NCBI GenBank assembly: GCA_934646845.1
Contig: CAKUEV010000106.1
Span: 1-6,590, forward strand
Reading direction: 5' to 3'
Source of the DNA: an uncultured Slackia sp.
GTDB lineage: Bacteria > Actinomycetota > Coriobacteriia > Coriobacteriales > Eggerthellaceae
DNA length: 6,590 nucleotides
Every line of letters starts with the position of its first letter. Position 1 is the first letter of the stretch. The notes under the pieces are model-generated. The model was given only the letters and a program-made list of their open reading frames with translations. It had not been told where the DNA came from and did no database searches. Below are positions 1 through 5,947 of the stretch, in pieces. Both the position numbers and the translations under genes were made by a program.

Positions 1-2493
1 GTGGAATACCAGCGCATGCGCGTGGCCTCGCTTGCCATTCTGGAGAAAATCGGCGTCGAAACGGGCGGCTCGAACGTGCAGTTCGCGCTCAACCCGAAAA
101 ACGGCCGCCTGATCGTCATCGAAATGAACCCGCGCGTGAGCCGCTCCTCGGCGCTTGCGTCGAAGGCGACCGGTTTCCCTATCGCGAAAGCCGCCGCGCG
201 CCTGGCCGTGGGCTACACGCTCGACGAAATCACGAACGACATCACGCGCGTCACGCCGGCATGCTTCGAGCCCTCTATCGACTATTGCGTGGTGAAGGTG
301 CCGCGCTTCGCATTCGAGAAATTCAAGGGCACCGATACCACGCTGTCCACGCGTATGAAGGCCGTGGGCGAAATCATGAGCATCGGCCGCACATTCGAGG
401 AAGCGTTCGGCAAGGCCATGCGCTCGCTGGAAAACGGCCGCGCGGGTCTGGGCGCCGATGGTAAAGACGCTTTCGACGAAGAGCATTTCGATGAATGCGT
501 GGCACGCCCCACGGAAGACCGCATCTTCTATGTGGCCGAGGCCCTGCGTCGCGGTTGGACCGTTGACGCGGTGCACGAGGCGTGCGGCATCGACCCGTGG
601 TTCCTGCATCGCATCGCCGATATGGCCGCCGTGCAAAACCAGCTCGAAGGCCTGCGCCTCGAAGACCTTGACGCACCGGCTATGCGCATCGCGAAGCAAT
701 ACGGTTTTTCCGACGCCCAAATCGCACACCTCACGGGCACGAAGGAAGTTATCGTGCGCGCCTATCGCAAGGGCCTGGGCGTTGTGCCTACGTTCAAGAC
801 CGTCGACACGTGTGCGGCTGAATTCGCGGGCAAAACCGAATACCATTACAAGACCTACGAAACGCCCCACGTTGCGGCTGCGGGCGCGGCGCCGAGCTTC
901 GGCGATTCTGAAATCGTGCCCGTCGACAAGCCTAAAGCCATGATTTTGGGCGCAGGTCCCAACCGCATTGGCCAGGGCATCGAGTTCGACTACTGCTGTG
1001 TGCATGCGAGCTACGCGCTGCACGAGGCCGGCTACGAAACCATCATGGTGAACTGCAACCCCGAAACCGTGTCCACCGATTACGACACGAGCGACCGCCT
1101 GTATTTCGAGCCGCTCACCTACGAAGATGTCATGGACATCGTCGATGTTGAGCAGCCCGACGGCGTTGTGGTGACGCTCGGTGGCCAAACGCCGCTGAAG
1201 CTTGCGCATGCGCTTCAGGAATCGGGCGTGACCATTATGGGCACGAGCCCCGAGGCGATTGACCTGGCCGAAGACCGCGAACGTTTCAGCGCGGTGCTCG
1301 ACGAGCTCGACATCACGTACCCCGCCGCAGGTATGGCCACGGGCTTCGAGGAAGCCGAACGCGTCGCCAATCGCATTGGGTTCCCGCTGCTCGTTCGCCC
1401 GAGCTACGTGCTCGGCGGCCGCGGCATGGAAATCGCCTACGACCCGTCTCACCTGCGCACCTTCATGGCCGAGGCAACGCGCATCTCTCCTGATCATCCG
1501 GTGTATTTGGACCGCTTCCTCGAGGGCGCCATTGAATGCGACGTTGACGCGCTGTGCGACGGCGAGCAGGTGTATGTGGGCGGCGTGCTCGAGCATATCG
1601 AGGAAGCTGGCATTCACTCGGGCGACTCGGCCACCTGCATTCCGCCGTTCTCGTTCAGCGACCGTTTGGTCGGCGAGCTGCGCGACATCACGCGCCGCTT
1701 GGCGCTGCGCCTGGGCGTGCGTGGCCTGCTCAATGTGCAGTACGCCATCAAGGGCGAGACGATTTATGTCATTGAAGCGAACCCGCGTGCGAGCCGCACG
1801 GTGCCGTTCGTGTCGAAGTCGACCGGTGTGCCGCTGGCGAAGTGCGCCGCGCTCATCATGAGCGGCCGCAGCATCGAGAGCCTGGGCTTGCCGGCCGACG
1901 ATCGCCGCATGGATTACTTCTGCGTGAAGGAAGCCGTTATGCCGTGGGGCCGTTTCCCGGGCGCGAATGTGGTGCTGGGCCCCGAGATGAAATCGACGGG
2001 CGAGGTCATGGGCATTGCGAGCACGTATCCCGAGGCCTATGCGAAAACGCAGCTCGCAGTGAGCTATGAGCTGCCGAAGGAAGGCACCGTGTTCATCTCG
2101 GTATGCGACCGCGACAAGCGTCACATTCTGCCCATCGCGCGCACGATTCAGCGTTTGGGCTTCCGCATCGTGTCGACCGAAGGCACCGCGCGCACGCTGC
2201 GTGGCGGAAACGTGCGTTGCGAGGTGGTGCGCAAGATTTCCGAGCCTCATCCCAATATCGGCGACATGATTTCCAATGGCGAAATCGCGCTTATCGTGAA
2301 TACGCCGTATGGTTCGGAAACGCGTGGCGACGGATACTTCATGCGCACCGAAGCCGTGAAACATGGCGTGACGTGCGTGACCGCGCTTTCGGGCGCAAGC
2401 GCATTTACCGCCGCGCTTGAGGCGCTTGACGAGAATCCGTATGGTTTGCCGGTAATCGCGCTGCAAGATTTGCCGCAGTACGAGGTGAAGTAA
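1..2493 (+). CDS. carB: Carbamoyl-phosphate synthase large subunit, 3' part (N-terminus outside window)
   Basis: CarB, with the glutaminase subunit CarA, makes carbamoyl phosphate from bicarbonate, ATP and glutamine-derived ammonia in the cytoplasm, for pyrimidine and arginine synthesis. The 830 visible codons align from memory with E. coli CarB from about residue 259 to the end, so roughly 260 N-terminal residues lie upstream; the GTG at position 1 is an internal Val codon, not a start. Visible in order: the end of the first ATP-grasp domain with the metal-ligand motif IEMNPR (40-45); the oligomerisation region; the second half from about residue 314 (GAGPNRIGQGIEFDY); the ATP-grasp loop RPSYVLGGRG (near 466-475); the second metal motif IEANPRASR (from 591); and a C-terminal MGS-like allosteric domain from about 693 (STEGTA, VNTPYG). 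All expected motifs look intact. The stop TAA is at 2491-2493 and a terminator follows, so this is the last gene of its transcript. Confidence 0.98.
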   Translation: MEYQRMRVASLAILEKIGVETGGSNVQFALNPKNGRLIVIEMNPRVSRSSALASKATGFPIAKAAARLAVGYTLDEITNDITRVTPACFEPSIDYCVVKVPRFAFEKFKGTDTTLSTRMKAVGEIMSIGRTFEEAFGKAMRSLENGRAGLGADGKDAFDEEHFDECVARPTEDRIFYVAEALRRGWTVDAVHEACGIDPWFLHRIADMAAVQNQLEGLRLEDLDAPAMRIAKQYGFSDAQIAHLTGTKEVIVRAYRKGLGVVPTFKTVDTCAAEFAGKTEYHYKTYETPHVAAAGAAPSFGDSEIVPVDKPKAMILGAGPNRIGQGIEFDYCCVHASYALHEAGYETIMVNCNPETVSTDYDTSDRLYFEPLTYEDVMDIVDVEQPDGVVVTLGGQTPLKLAHALQESGVTIMGTSPEAIDLAEDRERFSAVLDELDITYPAAGMATGFEEAERVANRIGFPLLVRPSYVLGGRGMEIAYDPSHLRTFMAEATRISPDHPVYLDRFLEGAIECDVDALCDGEQVYVGGVLEHIEEAGIHSGDSATCIPPFSFSDRLVGELRDITRRLALRLGVRGLLNVQYAIKGETIYVIEANPRASRTVPFVSKSTGVPLAKCAALIMSGRSIESLGLPADDRRMDYFCVKEAVMPWGRFPGANVVLGPEMKSTGEVMGIASTYPEAYAKTQLAVSYELPKEGTVFISVCDRDKRHILPIARTIQRLGFRIVSTEGTARTLRGGNVRCEVVRKISEPHPNIGDMISNGEIALIVNTPYGSETRGDGYFMRTEAVKHGVTCVTALSGASAFTAALEALDENPYGLPVIALQDLPQYEVK

Positions 2494-2547
2494 ACGCGGG
2501 AGTAAAAGAGCCGCTTGTTCTCCCTAGTGAATAACAACTTCTCTTTC

Positions 2548-2573
2548 AAAAAGGGGCCTTCGGGCCTCTTTTT
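2548..2573 (+). terminator. Rho-independent terminator of carB
   Basis: Stem AAAAAGGGGCC (2548-2558) pairs with GGCCTCTTTTT (2563-2573) around a TTCG loop closed by C-G, a very stable C(UUCG)G tetraloop. There is one G-T wobble, and the 3' arm ends in a T run that serves as the U-tract. It lies 55 bp after the carB stop and would separate carB from the permease gene. Confidence 0.93.
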
Positions 2574-2610
2574 GTGTTCAGCGGCTAGAAATTCCCATAT
2601 TGAGGGGTGT

Positions 2611-2624
2611 TAACAAACTTGTTA
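2611..2624. promoter_or_regulatory. Inverted repeat TAACAA-AC-TTGTTA, candidate operator
   Basis: A perfect 6+6 bp inverted repeat with a 2-bp centre lies just upstream of the predicted -35 of the permease promoter. A third TAACA copy (2641-2645) sits between -35 and -10, so TGTTAC (2620-2625) and GTAACA (2640-2645) form a second, wider inverted repeat. The position is typical of a transcription factor site. The factor is unknown and function is inferred from symmetry and location only. Confidence 0.45.
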
Positions 2625-2626
2625 CT

Positions 2627-2654
2627 CTGGCACACTAAAGTAACAGTGTATAAT
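2627..2654 (+). promoter_or_regulatory. Predicted sigma-70-type promoter of the permease gene
   Basis: A perfect -10 hexamer TATAAT lies at 2649-2654. The best -35 at acceptable distance is CTGGCA (2627-2632, four of six matches to TTGACA) with a 16-bp spacer. Transcription would begin near 2660-2662, giving a leader of about 127 nt before the ATG at 2789. The weak -35 next to a consensus -10 suggests regulation by a DNA-binding protein. Confidence 0.65.
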
Positions 2655-2667
2655 CTCGCTTTAATTT

Positions 2668-2756
2668 GACGGTCGCCGAAAGGGCCGTCGCGCGTGGGTT
2701 TGCCACACCTGCGGTGCGCGACGTTCGCTTCGAAGACCGTCGGTCGTATTCGGAGC
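2668..2756 (+). promoter_or_regulatory. Highly structured 5' leader RNA of the permease gene, candidate riboswitch or cis-regulator
   Basis: Two competing folds can be drawn by hand. Fold A is a four-way junction with no unpaired junction bases: P1 2668-2674 with 2735-2741 (7 bp); P2 2675-2677 with 2683-2685; P3 2686-2693 with 2716-2723 (8 bp perfect, with an inner GTGG/CCAC hairpin 2694-2706); P4 2724-2727 with 2731-2734. Fold B keeps P3 but replaces P1 and P4 by a 12-bp hairpin, 2727-2738 with 2742-2745 and 2749-2756, carrying a GTA bulge (2746-2748) and one G-T pair. A third option pairs 2668-2674 with 2683-2689. No arm is followed by a U-tract, so any control would more likely act on translation or RNA stability than by intrinsic termination. 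I do not recognise a known riboswitch class. The pairings are seen in the sequence; the function is inferred. Confidence 0.45.
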
Positions 2757-2772
2757 ACTACTGTAAAGAAAG

Positions 2773-2779
2773 AAGGGGG
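2773..2779 (+). promoter_or_regulatory. Shine-Dalgarno site fixing the permease start
   Basis: AAGGGGG matches AAGGAGG at six of seven bases and ends 9 nt before the ATG at 2789. It supports this ATG over the TTG at 2666, which opens the same frame 41 codons earlier but lies only 12 bp after the -10, inside the leader structure. Confidence 0.75.
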
Positions 2780-2788
2780 TTGGTCTCC

Positions 2789-4120
2789 ATGGCGAACGAA
2801 GCCACTGACAACGACTATTCGCTGTCGCGCGTTCCTGAGGGAGCCAAGCAACCGCTCTGGCAAATTTTGATGATTCGTATCGGCGCCATTTGCTGCGTTT
2901 CCCAGTTGGTTTTGGGTGCAACGCTCGGCTATGGCATGTCGTTCTGGGGCGCATTCTGGGCAACCATGCTCGGCTCGGTTATTCTGCAGGTCGTCAGCTG
3001 GGCGCTCGGCACCGCGGCCGCTCGCGAAGGCCTCTCGACGAGCTTGTTGTCGCGCTGGTGCGGCCTTGGCAAAAACGGTTCCGCTATTCTGGGCGGCGTC
3101 GTTGCTATTTCGATGGTCGGCTGGTTCGGCGTTCAGAACTCCGTGTTCGCCGAGGGCATGCTTTCCATCACTGGCGTGCTGAATTTCCCCATTTGGGCGA
3201 TTATCACTGGTCTGGGCATCACGCTTCTGGTTGTTGCTGGCATTCGCTGGATTGCCCGCTTCGCTACCGTGTTCGTGCCGCTGTTCATCGCTGCCGTTGT
3301 TATTTCTGCCGCCATCGTGCTGCAGGACCACAGCCTTATCGAGTTCCTTAACTCGCCGCATCCCGGTCCCGCGCTGACGTTCGGCACGGCTACTACCATG
3401 GTCGCTGGCGGCTTCATCGCAGGCGCCATTTGCACACCCGACTACGCGCGCTATCTGAAGAATGGCACCCAGGTGTTCTGGATGACTCTTATCGGCACCT
3501 TCCTGGGTGAGCTCGGCATGAACCTTATTGCTGTTATTCTTGCTCACGCAACCGGCACCGACAACGTGACCGATATCATGATGGCCACTTCGGGCATTCT
3601 GGGCGTGATCATCGTCGTTGCTTCCACCGTTAAGCTCAACGACATCAACCTGTATTCGTCGGGCCTCGGCGTTGCCACCGCCATTAACGCGCTGTTCAAC
3701 GTCAAGGTGAATCGCAATGTGATGACTTGGACGCTCGGCATCATTGGTACGCTGCTTTCCGTCATTGGCATCATCAACTACTTCACGAGCTTCCTGACGC
3801 TGCTCGGCGTTGCTATTCCGCCTGCGGCTGGCATCATGGTTATCGATTACTTCATCCTGAAGCGCAACCGCGCCGCCTTGGAGGAAACCCGCTCTTCGGG
3901 CAAGCTGCCCCAGAAGGTTGAGAAGTGGAACCCCATCGCGCTTGCCGTGTGGGCGCTTGCGTTCTGCGTGGGCGAGGGCTCCTCGATTCTGGCCATCGGC
4001 ATTCCGGGCCTGAACTCGCTCATCTTCGCCGGCGTTGTGTACTGGGGCGCTATGACCATTTACAAGTCGGTCAAGAAGGTTGACGTGGTGAAGTTCAAGG
4101 AAACCGATCAGATTCTGTAA
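2789..4120 (+). CDS. NCS1-family nucleobase permease, CodB-like (cytosine/purine permease)
   Basis: A 443-residue polytopic membrane protein, close to E. coli CodB (419 aa). NCS1 carriers import nucleobases or related compounds with a cation; this one probably moves cytosine or a purine, but the exact substrate cannot be read from sequence. A hydrophilic N-terminus (about 1-23) precedes roughly 12 hydrophobic segments. CodB-like landmarks are VGWFGV (110-115), GGFIAGAICTPDYARY (207-222), LNDINLYSSGLG (283-294, matching the TNDNALYASGLG region of CodB) and FLTLLGVAIPPAAGIMVIDY (335-354). The C-terminal tail is charged (KSVKKVDVVKFKETD). The start ATG has a good Shine-Dalgarno. The gene has its own promoter and terminator, and no cytosine deaminase gene is adjacent. 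Location after carB fits a pyrimidine theme, but the two units are transcriptionally separate. An allantoin- or hydantoin-type substrate is the main alternative. Confidence 0.9.
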   Translation: MANEATDNDYSLSRVPEGAKQPLWQILMIRIGAICCVSQLVLGATLGYGMSFWGAFWATMLGSVILQVVSWALGTAAAREGLSTSLLSRWCGLGKNGSAILGGVVAISMVGWFGVQNSVFAEGMLSITGVLNFPIWAIITGLGITLLVVAGIRWIARFATVFVPLFIAAVVISAAIVLQDHSLIEFLNSPHPGPALTFGTATTMVAGGFIAGAICTPDYARYLKNGTQVFWMTLIGTFLGELGMNLIAVILAHATGTDNVTDIMMATSGILGVIIVVASTVKLNDINLYSSGLGVATAINALFNVKVNRNVMTWTLGIIGTLLSVIGIINYFTSFLTLLGVAIPPAAGIMVIDYFILKRNRAALEETRSSGKLPQKVEKWNPIALAVWALAFCVGEGSSILAIGIPGLNSLIFAGVVYWGAMTIYKSVKKVDVVKFKETDQIL

Positions 4121-4158
4121 CTGAACCGCACTGCGAAAACTGCATCGATTCGCGATTG

Positions 4159-4189
4159 AAAAGGGTTGGCTTCGTGCTGGCCCTTTTTT
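4159..4189 (+). terminator. Rho-independent terminator of the permease gene
   Basis: AAAAGGGTTGGC (4159-4170) pairs with GCTGGCCCTTTT (4176-4187) around a TTCGT loop. The stem has an A-T base, GGG/CCC, three central G-T wobbles and a closing GC/GC pair. The 3' arm runs into six Ts (4184-4189). It sits 38 bp after the permease stop. Confidence 0.88.
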
Positions 4190-4221
4190 CGTTGGAAGGG
4201 GTTGGGATCGCGCGTGACTGA

Positions 4222-4248
4222 ATTTCCCTATCATTTCGGTAGGGAAAT
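4222..4248. repeat. Inverted repeat between the permease and coaC units
   Basis: ATTTCCCTA (4222-4230) and TAGGGAAAT (4240-4248) are perfect reverse complements; a T-G and a C-G pair extend the stem to 11 bp with a 5-nt ATTTC loop (4233-4237). Neither strand has a U-tract after it, so it is not a standard terminator. It lies about 48 bp upstream of the predicted coaC -10 and could be an operator, or an RNA hairpin in read-through transcript. An outer GAATT (4220-4224)/AATTC (4256-4260) pairing is also possible. Confidence 0.55.
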
Positions 4249-4295
4249 GTGGGGGAATTCATTTGCAAGCGGGTGGGTTCCCTTTTTCTTTAGGC

Positions 4296-4301
4296 TATAC
4301 T
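4296..4301 (+). promoter_or_regulatory. Probable -10 element of the coaC promoter
   Basis: TATACT matches TATAAT at five of six bases and lies 36 bp upstream of the coaC ATG, giving a leader of about 30 nt. I see no convincing -35 at 16-18 bp, where the sequence is G-rich around 4273-4279. The promoter is either weak or activator-dependent. The upstream terminator implies that coaC needs a promoter here. Confidence 0.45.
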
Positions 4302-4322
4302 TGCCTGCGGAATTTGAATTGC

Positions 4323-4330
4323 GGAAAGGA
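4323..4330 (+). promoter_or_regulatory. Shine-Dalgarno site fixing the coaC start
   Basis: GGAAAGGA ends 7 nt before the ATG at 4338. It supports this start over the in-frame TTG at 4263, which lies upstream of the predicted -10 and would add 25 residues before the flavoprotein's first beta strand. Confidence 0.75.
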
Positions 4331-4337
4331 ATGTTCC

Positions 4338-4877
4338 ATGGCAAAAAAGGCGCTTATCGCGGTTTCGGGCGGCATCGCGGTGTATAAGGTGTGCCAGGTT
4401 GTAAGCGATCTGGGCAAGCGCGGCGTTGACGTGCAGGTTATCATGACCGAGAACGCGACGAAGTTCGTGACGCCGCTCACGTTCGAGGCGCTTTCGAAGA
4501 ACATGGTGTTCACCGATACGTTCGACTACAGCTACGATGCGTCCATCAAGCACATCACGCTTGCGCAGGAGGCCGACGTCATGTGCGTGGCGCCCGCGAC
4601 CGCGAACATTGTCGCGAAGCTCGCCAACGGCATCGCCGACGACATGGTGTCTTCCACGTTTTTGGCGACGACGTGCCCGGTTATCGTGTGCCCCGCGATG
4701 AACACGCATATGTACGAAAACGCCGCGACCCAGGCGAACCTTGCGACGCTTGCTGCGCGCGGCATCGAGCTGGTTGGCCCTGGCATTGGCAAGCTTGCGT
4801 GCGGCGATGTGGCCAAGGGCACGCTCTCGCCGGTCGACGAGATCGTTGAAGCTATTTGCAAGAAGCTGGGCATGTAG
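4338..4877 (+). CDS. coaC: Phosphopantothenoylcysteine decarboxylase, stand-alone (CoaC)
   Basis: CoaC is an FMN-dependent cytoplasmic enzyme of coenzyme A synthesis; it decarboxylates 4'-phosphopantothenoylcysteine to 4'-phosphopantetheine. The 179-residue protein is a single HFCD flavoprotein domain. Visible are the N-terminal strand plus SGGIAVYK (10-17), His72 in the KHITLA segment (the position of catalytic His75 of E. coli Dfp/CoaBC), APATANIVAKLANG (85-98), the substrate motif PAMNTHMY (119-126, corresponding to Asn125), and GKLACGD (151-157) with Cys155 at the place of catalytic Cys158. Tyr replaces the more common Trp after PAMNxxM. The protein stops after this domain: the phosphopantothenoylcysteine synthetase (CoaB) half, normally fused behind it at about 400 aa total, is absent, and the next open frame is unrelated. 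A CoaB gene must lie elsewhere. UbiX-like or lantibiotic decarboxylases are alternatives, but the PAMN and LACG motifs favour CoaC. Confidence 0.9.
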   Translation: MAKKALIAVSGGIAVYKVCQVVSDLGKRGVDVQVIMTENATKFVTPLTFEALSKNMVFTDTFDYSYDASIKHITLAQEADVMCVAPATANIVAKLANGIADDMVSSTFLATTCPVIVCPAMNTHMYENAATQANLATLAARGIELVGPGIGKLACGDVAKGTLSPVDEIVEAICKKLGM

Positions 4878-5089
4878 ACCCTGCGTCGGCTTCGGGGCTG
4901 CGGTTTCGTGTGACCGAATGCGGCCTTCATCTTCCATATCGTGGCGCGAATATGCGCAACCGGTCAAATCGGCGTCAAAGCGGCAATGCTTGGCGCCGAT
5001 TCGTTTTGCGGGGCCGTACTATGGCTGCATCAAGAAGGATTGCCGAGTCGCCCGAAGGGTTCGGGCGCGAGCCTAAAGGAAGCCCGCAT
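4878..5089 (+). promoter_or_regulatory. Spacer of 212 bp between coaC and the HAD gene with two hairpins
   Basis: No gene is supported here. AATCGGCG (4967-4974) pairs perfectly with CGCCGATT (4994-5001), with an inner AAGC/GCTT stem (4978-4981 with 4988-4991). CGCCCGAA (5049-5056) pairs perfectly with TTCGGGCG (5060-5067) around a GGG loop, ending 7 nt before the HAD Shine-Dalgarno. A smaller GCGC-N6-GCGC symmetry lies at 4944-4957 and a GTCAAA direct repeat at 4963-4968 and 4974-4979. None is followed by a U-tract, so I see no terminator; coaC and the HAD gene may share a transcript. No promoter stands out. Confidence 0.4.
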
Positions 5090-5923
5090 ATGGAAGCGTA
5101 TGAAGACATCAAACTCATTGCCTGCGACATGGACGGCACGTTGCTTGACGAACACTCGCAGGTTCCCCCTGAAACATTCGACCTCGTTCGCGCACTCGAT
5201 GCCGCGGGCATTCGCTTTGTTGCCGCGTCGGGCCGTCGTTACGACACGCTGCGCACATTCTTCGAGCCTGTGGCCGACCGCATGGATTTCGTCGCGAGCA
5301 ATGGCGCGCAGGTATTCGTGCGCGGAAAGCTTGTCGACCGCGAGGTGTTCTCTCATGCCGCGTTGCGCCGCCTGTACGCGCTTGTGAACGAGTTCGATAA
5401 CCTTCACATGGTGGTATACGACCGCACGAACAGCTATTTGCTCGACGATCCCGCATGCTTCGATGCGGAATTCGATAAAGACCTGCCCAACCCGGTGGTG
5501 CTGCGCGATTTGCCGTCGCCCGACACGTCGATTGTGAAGGTGTCGATTTCATGCGACAGCGCTCAAATGGATATGGCGTATATCCTGTCGCGCGAGCTCG
5601 AGGCCGACTTCGTGTTCGCTCCCTCGGGCGTGAAGTGGATTGATGTGATGCAGCGCGGCGTGAACAAGGCTACCGGCATCAACCAAGTGCTCGCGGCCCA
5701 CGGCATTGCGGCCGAGAACGTGATGGCGTTCGGCGATTCCATGAACGATTACGAGATTCTGCGCATGGTTGGCCATAGCTGCGCCATGGGGAATGGCCGT
5801 TGGGCGGTGAAGCAAATATCGAAGCGCATTATCGGCACGAATACCGAGCAGGCGGTGCAGGCTGAGTTGCGCGCCGTGCTTGAATCGCGTGTGATAGGGC
5901 ATCATGCTTTTGATGCTGAATAA
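5090..5923 (+). CDS. Cof-type HAD-superfamily phosphatase (subfamily IIB)
   Basis: A 277-residue cytoplasmic Mg-dependent hydrolase, the usual length for Cof/YidA/YbjI-like proteins, which dephosphorylate sugar phosphates, nucleotide phosphates or cofactors such as FMN and pyridoxal phosphate. The four HAD motifs are intact: motif I DMDGTLLD (13-20; Asp13 nucleophile, Asp15 acid/base), motif II ASGRR (Ser47), motif III Lys193 in GVNKATGI, and motif IV GDSMNDYEIL (215-224). The C2b cap lies between motifs II and III. The ATG at 5090 is chosen because AAAGGAAG (5075-5082) precedes it by 7 nt and because motif I then falls at the normal distance from the N-terminus. The open frame extends upstream into coaC, but those codons have no family resemblance. 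The specific substrate cannot be assigned. Proximity to coaC hints at, but does not show, a link to CoA or flavin cofactors. Confidence 0.92.
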   Translation: MEAYEDIKLIACDMDGTLLDEHSQVPPETFDLVRALDAAGIRFVAASGRRYDTLRTFFEPVADRMDFVASNGAQVFVRGKLVDREVFSHAALRRLYALVNEFDNLHMVVYDRTNSYLLDDPACFDAEFDKDLPNPVVLRDLPSPDTSIVKVSISCDSAQMDMAYILSRELEADFVFAPSGVKWIDVMQRGVNKATGINQVLAAHGIAAENVMAFGDSMNDYEILRMVGHSCAMGNGRWAVKQISKRIIGTNTEQAVQAELRAVLESRVIGHHAFDAE

Positions 5924-5941
5924 TTCGAACAGATATTCGAA
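5924..5941. promoter_or_regulatory. LexA/SOS-box-like palindrome upstream of the DUF2130 gene
   Basis: TTCGAA-N6-TTCGAA is a perfect inverted repeat. It contains TCGAAC-AGAT-ATTCGA, which matches the Gram-positive LexA (DinR) consensus CGAAC-N4-GTTCG at nine of ten fixed bases; the one mismatch is A for G at the start of the right half. It starts at the base after the first T and AA of the HAD stop codon region and ends 6 bp before the predicted -35 of the next gene. It is AT-rich and followed by As, so it is not a terminator. Regulation by LexA is inferred. Confidence 0.5.
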
Positions 5942-5947
5942 AAACCA

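Noticed and set aside
1..3. GTG at position 1 as the carB start codon
   Set aside because: The first residues already match the interior of CarB near E. coli residue 259; the open frame simply begins at the window edge.
2619..2624. TTGTTA as the -35 of the permease promoter
   Set aside because: It is 24 bp from the TATAAT, too far for sigma-70. It is better explained as half of the inverted repeat; CTGGCA at 2627 has acceptable spacing.
2668..2741. tRNA-sized (74 nt) element with a 7-bp acceptor-like stem
   Set aside because: The arms do not fit a tRNA: the junction has no linker bases, the arm in the T-arm position has a 3-nt loop, there is no TTCRANNC loop, and no CCA or suitable discriminator follows.
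2666..2788. TTG start at 2666 adding 41 residues to the permease
   Set aside because: It lies only 12 bp after the -10 element, has no Shine-Dalgarno, and its codons cover the structured leader. The added peptide resembles no NCS1 N-terminus.
2640..2790. Known purine riboswitch ahead of the permease
   Set aside because: The three-helix purine aptamer with its conserved U-rich junction and kissing loops is not visible; the leader is GC-rich with a different topology.
2585..4234. Antisense open frame of 549 codons across the permease gene
   Set aside because: It covers the whole sense gene, its leader and its terminator. The predicted protein is a hydrophilic His/Asn/Arg/Ala mix with no recognisable domain, as expected when GC-rich codons of a membrane protein are read backwards. 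The sense frame has clear NCS1 motifs, a Shine-Dalgarno and a promoter.
4941..5022. Promoter for the HAD gene (TACTAT at 5017-5022 with TTGGCG at 4990-4995)
   Set aside because: The spacer is 21 bp, outside the usual 16-18, and no better pair was found, so I do not annotate it.
4856..5089. Upstream extension of the HAD protein (open frame beginning in coaC)
   Set aside because: The extra 78 codons are Arg/Gly-rich, have no family resemblance and would place the motif I Asp about 90 residues from the N-terminus, whereas Cof proteins start about 10 residues before it. The ATG at 5090 has a good Shine-Dalgarno.
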